Assembly: GCA_038276395.1 (NCBI GenBank)
Contig: JBBQAA010000023.1
Location: 1-6,882 of the forward strand
Length of the DNA: 6,882 nucleotides
Origin: JBBQAA01 sp038276395
GTDB lineage: Bacteria; Actinomycetota; Thermoleophilia; Solirubrobacterales; Solirubrobacteraceae
Reading direction: 5' to 3'
Shown here: positions 1-5,314 of the stretch, piece by piece
Position numbering within the stretch: position 1 is the stretch's first letter
Layout: each line of letters opens with the position of its first letter
The notes under the pieces: generated by a model
What the model saw: the letters and a program-made list of their open reading frames with translations, nothing else
Told to the model about the DNA's origin: nothing
Database searches by the model: none
Program-made: the position numbers and the translations under genes

Positions 1-208
1 GCGCAAGCACCACGGGGCGGGGGAGGCCGCGGCGGTGCGGGTCCTCACCGCCTGGACCTACGCCGTCCGCGCGCTGGCCGCGCTCATCCTGCCCGGACAC
101 GACCCGCGCCGGTACGCCCGCCACGTCACGGCGACGCTGTTCCCGAGCCGCGGGGAGGGGCTGCAGGAGGCGGCGGGGGAGTGGAACCAGGGCGGCCCGC
201 GGTTGTGA
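1..208 (+). CDS. Family 2 glycosyltransferase, C-terminal end (partial, WbbL-like)
   Basis: Only the last 68 codons are present; the reading frame begins at base 2 and ends at the TGA at 206-208. The fragment opens with RKHHG, followed by a hydrophobic stretch (roughly VLTAWTYAVRALAALILPG) and a basic, Arg-rich tail ending in EWNQGGPRL. An RKHHG motif followed by one membrane-associated helix is how many actinobacterial family 2 glycosyltransferases of the rhamnosyltransferase (WbbL-like) group end. These enzymes move a sugar from a nucleotide donor onto a lipid-linked or surface glycan at the inner face of the membrane. The catalytic GT-A domain lies outside the window, so donor and acceptor cannot be named. 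The flippase and second glycosyltransferase nearby support a polysaccharide locus. The tail looks natural, so I do not think the gene is truncated at its 3' end. Another hydrophobic-tailed membrane enzyme remains possible. Confidence 0.6.
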   Translation, partial: RKHHGAGEAAAVRVLTAWTYAVRALAALILPGHDPRRYARHVTATLFPSRGEGLQEAAGEWNQGGPRL

Positions 209-235
209 GGCTGGCGGGAGCGGGCGCGCGGCGGT

Positions 236-1302
236 ATGGCGCAGCTCACGGATGTCGTGAGCGCGGTGAGCCAGCCGGGTCAACACGTCGGGCTCTACGG
301 CGAGCGCGGTGTGGGCAAGACCTCCCTCGCGAACGTGCTCGCTGAGTTCTTCGACACGGGCGGCGCCGGGTCCCACATGCGCGCAGTCGTCATCAACTGC
401 GTCACCGACGACAGCTTCGCGACGGTGTGGCGGAACGTGTTCGTCGAACTGGAGCAGCCGCTCAGCACGCAGGATGTCCGAGAGCTGTCACCCGAGGCGG
501 TGAGGCGACGGCTCCAAGCGCTCGAAGAACCGGCTCTCATCGTGCTCGACGGACTCGACCGCCTCGAGGACGATGGCGCGCTCACGGCCTTGGCCGACAC
601 GATGAAGACGCTCTCCGACCACGCGGTGGCTTCGACGCTGGTCCTCGTCGGCGTCGCGCGATCGATCGGCGAGCTCGTCGGCGAGCACGCCTCGGTGGTT
701 CGCGCGCTGGTGCAGATCCAGATGCCGAGGATGTCGGCCGACGAACTCGGGGAGATCCTGGCCAAGGGCTGCGCGAAGGCGGGGCTCGATGCCGACCCGG
801 CCGCCATCGCGGAGATCACGACCCTATCGGAGGGGCTGCCTCATTACACGCATCTTCTTGGGCTCAATGCGGCCCAGGGCGCAGTCCAGGAGGATCGGGC
901 GACGATCACGCCACGCGGAGCGCGCACAGGGATGCGCTGTTTGCCGAGGTTCTGCTGGCCTGCGCCCTGGCCCCGAAGAACCAGCTCGGCTTCTTCACCT
1001 CCGGCTCGATCCGTGAGCCGCTCGAGATCATCGCTGGGAGACGGCTGGAGATCCCGGCCTTCTCGAACCATCTGAGCCAGTTCCTCGAGCCGTCACGTGG
1101 GGCGGTGCTTCAGCGGGAGGGCTCGAAGAGCCGGTACTTCTATCGCTTCTCCGACCCGATATTCCAGCCCTATGTGATCCTCGCTGGTCTCTCCGGTCGC
1201 CTCATCTCCGACGCCGACCGAAGGCGCTTCCAGAAGGCGGAGTGGGCGCCGGATCTCACGCCCGGGGCATTTGCGGGCGACCCGCCCCCCGGGCTCTTCT
1301 GA
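236..1302 (+). pseudogene. Decayed AAA-type ATPase (ORC/Cdc6-like P-loop ATPase), truncated and frameshifted
   Basis: Two frames together make one protein. The first, from the ATG at 236, carries Walker A GERGVGKT (residues 22-29), a Walker B-like LIVLDGLD (101-108), a sensor-1-like strand TLVLVGVA (134-141), then HASVVRALVQIQMPRMSADE, and reads in good frame to about residue 226. The C-terminal part continues in another frame from about base 919 (SAHRDALFAEVLLACALAP) and includes the conserved-looking SRYFYRFSDPIFQPYVILAG, ending at TGA 1300-1302. The switch lies between about 914 and 925. From memory of such stand-alone ATPases, some 15-20 residues are also missing at the junction, and a leading segment of about 20 residues is missing before MAQLTDVV. 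The in-frame stop at 206-208 rules out a longer start, and no good ribosome binding site precedes the ATG. The Walker B position usually holding Glu is Gly106. Third codon positions are less GC-biased than in the flanking genes, suggesting a different origin. The original function is unknown. Confidence 0.75.
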
Positions 1303-2746
1303 GCAGCCGTCCCGCCGCCCGGCGCTCCTCCGGGCGCAGGAACCCTGTGGCGAGCAGCACGAGCGGCAGCGCGAGCAGCACGAGCGCGCGCAGCACGAAG
1401 CCGCCGCCGCCGTGCGTGGGGAGCAGCAGCTCGCCCGCGGTGGCGAGCCCGGCGATCACCCCGACTGCGTGGGCGAGGCGCCGGCACTCGAAGGCGACGG
1501 GGAAGAGCCGGCGCGTGGCGAGATGGAGCGCGGCGAGCATGACCACGTAGGCGCCGGACAGCGCGACGCCCGCGCCGGCCGGGCCGTAGCGCGGCACGAG
1601 CAGCGCGAGCAGGGCGACGTTGACGACGAGGCCGGCGAGGGCGGCCGGGAAGTTCCGCGTCGTCACCCGCGCGCGCCCCGCCACCGAGACGAGCACGAGC
1701 ACGAGGCCGTAGAGCGCCCAGCCGAGCGCGACCCAGGGCAGCGCACGGTGGGCGGGGAAGAACGCGGGGGCGGCGAGCAGGCGCACGAGCCAGCGGCCGA
1801 GCAGCGCGAGCCCGGCGACGATGAGGCCCGTGAAGACGACGTAGTAGGTGGCGACGAGGGAGTAGAGGCGCGCGGCGTCGCCCTCCTCCCGCACCGAGTA
1901 GGCGAGCGGCGGCCACGCGTACTGGAAGGCGCGCACGGAGAAGACGACGACTCCCGCGAGCTTCACCGCCAGCGAATAGAGGCCGGCGGCGGCCGCGCTC
2001 TGGCGGTGGAAGAGCCAGTAGCGGTCGACGAGGTTCAGCGCGAAGAGGGAGGCGTCGGCGGGCACCGTGGGCAGGCCGAAGGCGAGCAAGCGCCGGAGCG
2101 CCGTGGCCTCCGTGCCGGCCGCCCCCGGCCGCCGCGCGAAGCGGTGGCGCACGCGCCAGAGCAGGACGAGGAGGATGACGGTCGAGCCCGCGTAGTTGCC
2201 GAGCAGGAGCCCGCGCGCCCCCTCCCGCTCCCCGACGACGAGCACGAGCGTGAGGGCGATCGTCAGCGCGACGTTGGCCAGCGAGGCGAGCGCGTACTCG
2301 CGCGCGCGCTCCTCCACGCGCAGGAGCGCGTAGGCGAGCTCGAGGTTGGTGAACGCCCACAGGCCGAGGACGGCGATGAGGAAGGTCGTCGCGTCGCGGT
2401 GGGACAGGACGGCGGCCGAGAGCGGGCCGGCAAGGACGGCGGCGAGCGCCGTCGCCGTCGTGGTCAGCCCGAGCACGCCGAGCGCGGCCCGGCGGGCGAG
2501 GGCGTCGCGCGCCACCTCGTCCTTCTCCTCGTACCAGTAGCGCACGAGCGCCTCGCCGAGCCCGAGGCGGACGAGGATCGAGACGAAGATGACGAGCGTG
2601 GCCAGCAGCTCGGCCACGCCGTAGTCGCCGCGCGTGAGGTAGCGCGTGTAGACGGGCAGCAGCCCGATCGCGATGAGCTTCGAGACGATGTCCGCGAGCT
2701 GGTAGGCGGCGGCGGTCCGTAGCAGCCGCTTCAGGTAGCCCGCCAC
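1256..2746 (-). CDS. Wzx-type oligosaccharide flippase (MOP superfamily)
   Basis: This 496-residue polytopic membrane protein has the size and layout of the polysaccharide-synthesis branch (Polysacc_synt) of the MOP exporter superfamily, which flips lipid-linked oligosaccharides from the cytoplasmic to the outer face of the membrane. About 12-14 hydrophobic segments alternate with short Arg-rich loops. Recognisable stretches are LLPVYTRYLTRGDYGVAELL (29-48), LPTVPADASLFALNLVDRYW (225-244) and YGPAGAGVALSGAYVVM (387-403), followed by a basic tail rich in Arg. I chose the GTG at 2746 because the family's first helix starts just after it (VAGYLKRLLRTAAAYQ). The ATG at 2827 would add 27 polar residues lying inside the divergent glycosyltransferase gene. 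No Shine-Dalgarno sequence precedes the GTG, in keeping with a leaderless mRNA from the palindromic promoter next to it. The 3' end overlaps the ATPase remnant by 47 bp. The substrate is unknown. O-antigen, exopolysaccharide or teichuronic-type glycans are all possible. Confidence 0.88.
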   Translation of the reverse strand: MAGYLKRLLRTAAAYQLADIVSKLIAIGLLPVYTRYLTRGDYGVAELLATLVIFVSILVRLGLGEALVRYWYEEKDEVARDALARRAALGVLGLTTTATALAAVLAGPLSAAVLSHRDATTFLIAVLGLWAFTNLELAYALLRVEERAREYALASLANVALTIALTLVLVVGEREGARGLLLGNYAGSTVILLVLLWRVRHRFARRPGAAGTEATALRRLLAFGLPTVPADASLFALNLVDRYWLFHRQSAAAAGLYSLAVKLAGVVVFSVRAFQYAWPPLAYSVREEGDAARLYSLVATYYVVFTGLIVAGLALLGRWLVRLLAAPAFFPAHRALPWVALGWALYGLVLVLVSVAGRARVTTRNFPAALAGLVVNVALLALLVPRYGPAGAGVALSGAYVVMLAALHLATRRLFPVAFECRRLAHAVGVIAGLATAGELLLPTHGGGGFVLRALVLLALPLVLLATGFLRPEERRAAGRLLRRARGAGRPQMPRA

Positions 2747-2750
2747 GCGA

Positions 2751-2770
2751 GGTGACGCTATAGCGTGACC
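2751..2770. promoter_or_regulatory. Palindromic divergent promoter or operator between flippase and glycosyltransferase
   Basis: The 28-bp gap between the two GTG starts holds a 20-bp dyad whose centre lies between 2760 and 2761. Its core, ACGCTATAGCGT (2755-2766), is a perfect palindrome, and three more pairs (2751/2770, 2752/2769, 2753/2768) match outside one mismatched pair. Each strand reads TAGCGT, which fits the actinobacterial -10 pattern TANNNT: 2761-2766 for the + gene and 2760-2755 for the - gene. After an 8-nt spacer each reaches the first base of its GTG (2775 and 2746), so both mRNAs could start at or next to the start codon. Neither gene has a Shine-Dalgarno sequence. I see no convincing -35 element on either side. 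The dyad could instead, or also, be a repressor site. The palindrome is directly visible; the promoter role is inference. Confidence 0.55.
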
Positions 2771-2774
2771 CGGC

Positions 2775-3809
2775 GTGGACGGCCCGGTCTGCCTGCTCCT
2801 CCTGCCCGCCCCGCTCGAGTCCTTCATCCTCCGCGAGACGGCCGCCGACCTGCTCCGCGCGCCGCGGGTGCTCGCCCTCGAGCCGCCGCGCGTGCCCTAC
2901 GGCGCGTTCGGGCGGATGCCGGAGCCGCTGGCCCACGCCTTCGCCTCCGCCCAGGCGCGGAGGCTGAAGAAGATCGGCGACGTCCGCGCCGTCGTCGTCT
3001 TCCATCCGCTCCAGGCGTACCTGGCCGAGGCGCTCCTGGCCCGCTGGCCGCGGGCCGAGCTGTGGTACTCCCGCTGGGACCGCTACGAGGAGGCGCAGGA
3101 CGCCACGCCGCGGCTGCGCGCGCGGATCGCCGCGCTGCACGAGACGGTGGCCGAACGCTCCTCCTACACGTGGGTGGTGAGCGAGCCGCTGGTCGAGCTC
3201 GAGTCCGCGCGGGGCCGCGCGCCCCACCTCGTCGTCCCGCCCCATGACACCTTCCCGGCGCCGGAGCCCGCACCGATCGTCGCGGTCTCCCTCGGCCGCC
3301 TCGGCTACCGCACGGACTGGCGGCTCCTGCGCGAGCTCGCGCTCCGGCTCGGCAACGACCTCGTGCTGCTGCTCGTGGGCGAGCGCTTCGACACAGAGGG
3401 GGCGGGGGACCCGGACTTCGAGGCCTGTACCCGCCTGCCCAACCTCGTCTGGCTCGGCCGGCTTCCCGACGAGGCGGCGGCGCGGATGATCGCCGTCGCC
3501 GACGTGGGGATCGTCCCCTTCGCCCGCCAGCCGTTCAACGACGCCGCGCTCCCCCAGCGGATCATCAAGTACGCGCGGCTCGGGCGGCGCACGCTCGCGC
3601 CTGACCTGACCGGGATGCGCACGCTGCCCGAGGCGGTCACGGTGTGCGCTTCGCTCGAGGACTGGGAGCGGGGGCTGCGCGCCGCGCGCGGGCGGCGGCT
3701 CGAACCGGACCTCGCGCTGCGGGAGTGGGCGCTGGCCCAGACCGCCGAGCGCCAGAACGCCGCGCTGTGGGAGCGCCTGGAGCGGCTCGGCGTGGCGGAG
3801 TTCGCGTGA
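2775..3809 (+). CDS. GT-B fold glycosyltransferase (GT4/TuaH-like)
   Basis: A 344-residue soluble protein with the two-domain GT-B pattern. The N-terminal Rossmann-like half starts at once with strand VCLLLLPAP (5-13) and includes VVVFHPLQAYLAEALL (73-88) and ELWYSRWDRYEE (95-106). The C-terminal half has VAVSLGRL (169-176), NDLVLLLVGE (194-203), LPNLVWLGRLP (221-231), ADVGIVPFARQPFNDAALPQ (242-261) and RIIKYARLGRRTLAPDLTGM (262-281). This order (strand, VGE, NLVWLG, ADVGIVPF, then a donor-binding loop) is that of GT4-like enzymes resembling the teichuronic-acid glycosyltransferase TuaH. The Glu normally found in the Y-E-Y segment of that loop appears as Lys265, which may alter donor binding. 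The GTG start is supported because the first beta strand follows directly and no later start would keep it. It is divergent from the flippase and probably co-regulated with it. It likely adds a sugar to a lipid-linked glycan in the cytoplasm. Donor and linkage are unknown. Confidence 0.8.
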   Translation: MDGPVCLLLLPAPLESFILRETAADLLRAPRVLALEPPRVPYGAFGRMPEPLAHAFASAQARRLKKIGDVRAVVVFHPLQAYLAEALLARWPRAELWYSRWDRYEEAQDATPRLRARIAALHETVAERSSYTWVVSEPLVELESARGRAPHLVVPPHDTFPAPEPAPIVAVSLGRLGYRTDWRLLRELALRLGNDLVLLLVGERFDTEGAGDPDFEACTRLPNLVWLGRLPDEAAARMIAVADVGIVPFARQPFNDAALPQRIIKYARLGRRTLAPDLTGMRTLPEAVTVCASLEDWERGLRAARGRRLEPDLALREWALAQTAERQNAALWERLERLGVAEFA

Positions 3810-3856
3810 GCGGGGTCGAGGAGCGGCCGGCCAAGCGCAGGACGCGCCCGGGCTTG

Positions 3857-3885
3857 TACGCAGGCTGCGCTACGCCTCATGCGTA
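3857..3885. repeat. Short inverted repeat spanning the start of the AlkZ-like gene
   Basis: TACGCA (3857-3862) and TGCGTA (3880-3885) are perfect reverse complements separated by 17 bases, and the right arm covers part of the ATG at 3879. A protein bound here could block transcription or translation of the gene. Six-base arms arise easily by chance in GC-rich DNA, so this is a weak call. The rest of the 69-bp gap (3810-3878) shows no clear promoter hexamers, terminator or strong ribosome binding site. Confidence 0.2.
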
Positions 3886-4952
3886 ACGGACCGGAGACAT
3901 TGTCCCCGCGCGCGATAGGCCGCGCGACTCTGGCTCGGCAGGGGCTCCTGGCCCGCGAGGAGCTCTCGGTCGTGCAGGCGTGCGAGCGCTTCGGCGGCTT
4001 TCAGGCCCAGGAGGCGCGGCCGCCGGCGCTCGGGCTGTGGAACCGGGCCGAGGGCTTCCAGGTCGAGGCCCTGCGCCGGGCGGCGCGGCGGGGGACGGTG
4101 GCGCGCGGGCTGCTGATGCGCGGGACCCTGCACCTCGTCAGCGCCAAGGACTCCGCCTGGCTGCGGCCCACGCTCGAGCCCGTGCTGGCCGGCGCGCTGC
4201 GCGCGCGCTTTCCCGACCTCGACGTCCTGCCGGTTCTCGCGCGCGCCCGAGCGCTCCTGGCCGCGGAGCCGCGGACGTTCTCGGCGCTGCGCGCCGCTCT
4301 GGCCGAGGACTTCCCCGGCGAGAGCCCGCGGGCGCTCGGGTACGCCGCGCGGACCGGCCTGCCGCTGGCCATGGTCGCGACGGTGGAGGATCCCTGGTGC
4401 TGGCCGCCCGACTCCTGCTTCGCGCTCACCGAGGCGGGCGGTGCTCCCGACCCGGAGGAGCTCGTCCGCCGCCACCTCGCCGCCTTCGGCCCGGCGAGTG
4501 CCGCCGACGTGCAGGCCTGGTCCGGGCTGCACGTACGGGAGGCCTTCGACGCGCTGGCCGGCGAGCTCGTCGAGCTGCGCGACGAGCGCGGCCGCACGCT
4601 GTGGGACCTTCCCCGCGCGCCCCGGCCGAGCGAGGACGCCGAGGCCCCGCCGCGGCTCCTGCCGAGCTGGGACTCGATCCTGCTCGCCCACAAGGACCGC
4701 TCGCGCATCCTGCCCGACGAGCACAAGGGGAAGCTGACGACGAAGAACCTGCGCGTGCCGCCCGTGTTCCTGTGGGACGGCATGGCCGCCGGCGTGTGGG
4801 GGATCGAGACCGCGCGCCGCACCGCGACCCTCACCCTGCGGCCGTGGGCGAAGCTGCCGCGCGGCGCGCAGGGCCCGCTCGAAGCCGAGGCCGAGGGGGT
4901 GCTGGCCTTCGCCGCGCCGGAGGCGAAGCTGCGCGGCGTCGCGTTCGCCTGA
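3879..4952 (+). CDS. Winged-helix DNA-binding protein, AlkZ-like DNA glycosylase (HTH_42 superfamily)
   Basis: A 357-residue protein of the HTH_42 superfamily (AlkZ/YcaQ), whose studied members are DNA glycosylases that remove bulky alkylated bases and unhook interstrand crosslinks. Visible landmarks are the N-terminal helix LSPRAIGRATLARQGLL (8-24), the motif GFQAQ (40-44) with Gln42 and Gln44, LLMRGTLHLV (78-87), a winged-helix segment RHLAAFGPASAADVQAWSGL (198-217) and the C-terminal block LLPSWDSILLAHKDRSRI (260-277) with DGMAAGVW (300-307). In characterised AlkZ enzymes the catalytic motif is Gln-hydrophobic-Gln, while the YcaQ (AlkX) branch has Asp as its last residue, so this copy resembles the AlkZ branch. 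Length is close to usual. The ATG at 3879 leaves seven residues before the conserved helix. A TTG at 3900 is a possible alternative, but its GGAG lies only three bases away. The gene follows the glycosyltransferase by 69 bp and converges on the VOC gene with a 5-bp gap. Activity is inferred from family only. Confidence 0.82.
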   Translation: MRNGPETLSPRAIGRATLARQGLLAREELSVVQACERFGGFQAQEARPPALGLWNRAEGFQVEALRRAARRGTVARGLLMRGTLHLVSAKDSAWLRPTLEPVLAGALRARFPDLDVLPVLARARALLAAEPRTFSALRAALAEDFPGESPRALGYAARTGLPLAMVATVEDPWCWPPDSCFALTEAGGAPDPEELVRRHLAAFGPASAADVQAWSGLHVREAFDALAGELVELRDERGRTLWDLPRAPRPSEDAEAPPRLLPSWDSILLAHKDRSRILPDEHKGKLTTKNLRVPPVFLWDGMAAGVWGIETARRTATLTLRPWAKLPRGAQGPLEAEAEGVLAFAAPEAKLRGVAFA

Positions 4953-4957
4953 TCGCG

Positions 4958-5314
4958 CTACCCGCCGGCGTGGCTCAGCACGTTCACGACGTTTCCGGCG
5001 GGATCGCGCACGAAGAACCGCCGCACGCCCCAGGGCTCGTCGGTCAGCGGGTGGACGATCTCCGCGCCGCGGCGCTCAGCGACGGCGTAGGCGGCGTCGA
5101 CGTCGTCGACCTCGATCGAGACGGCGGGTCGCTCGGGGGCCGTGGCGTCCTCCCCCATGAGGTTGAGCTGGGCGGCCCGGTTCTCGGGCGCGGCGACGGT
5201 CACGACCCAGCCGAGGTCCATGGCGACCTCGAGGCCGAGGACGTCGGCGTAGAACTCCGCGGCGGCGGCCGGGTCCTCCGCGTGGAGGTCGGGCACGACT
5301 CGCCGGGCGGTCAT
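4958..5314 (-). CDS. VOC (glyoxalase/bleomycin resistance) superfamily protein
   Basis: A 118-residue protein with the paired beta-alpha-beta-beta-beta modules of the vicinal oxygen chelate fold. The first module is RRVVPDLHAEDPAAAAEFYA (4-23) followed by DVLGLEVAMDL. The second is PAVSIEVDDVDAAYAVAERR (63-82), WGVRRFFVRDPAGNVVNVLS (95-114). The length is that of a single-chain member that would work as a dimer. The position after DPAGN that usually carries the metal-binding Glu of glyoxalases is Asn111, so classical glyoxalase I activity is doubtful; a binding protein of the bleomycin-resistance kind or a divergent enzyme is possible. The start codon overlaps the stop of the dehydrogenase gene as ATGA (5314-5311), and an AGGG lies nine bases upstream, indicating translational coupling in one operon. 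An in-frame upstream extension to 5692 is only the dehydrogenase gene read in another frame. The substrate is unknown. Confidence 0.82.
   Translation of the reverse strand: MTARRVVPDLHAEDPAAAAEFYADVLGLEVAMDLGWVVTVAAPENRAAQLNLMGEDATAPERPAVSIEVDDVDAAYAVAERRGAEIVHPLTDEPWGVRRFFVRDPAGNVVNVLSHAGG

Noticed and set aside
1259..1279. Stem CGCCCG/CGGGCG as a terminator between the convergent genes
   Set aside because: The stem has six pairs, a nine-base loop and no following T tract on either strand, and it lies inside coding sequence.
1271..2722. Long open frame on the + strand (483 codons) antisense to the flippase
   Set aside because: Low-complexity Glu/Arg/Ala/Gly-rich translation with no motif. 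The opposite strand gives a convincing membrane protein.
2747..2827. Longer flippase start at the ATG at 2827
   Set aside because: The extra 27 residues are polar and not flippase-like, lie within the divergent glycosyltransferase gene, and would run translation across the promoter palindrome.
1170..3245. Very long open frame on the - strand (691 codons) across the flippase and glycosyltransferase region
   Set aside because: Its translation is dominated by Arg, Ala, Gly and Pro with no domain pattern. It is an out-of-frame shadow of the flippase and antisense to the glycosyltransferase, as expected in GC-rich DNA.
3900..3902. TTG start for the AlkZ-like gene
   Set aside because: The GGAG before it is only three bases away, too near for a normal ribosome binding site. 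The ATG at 3879 is in frame and keeps all conserved sequence.
4953..4957. Terminator between the convergent AlkZ-like and VOC genes
   Set aside because: Only five bases separate the two stop codons and no hairpin with a T tract is visible around them.
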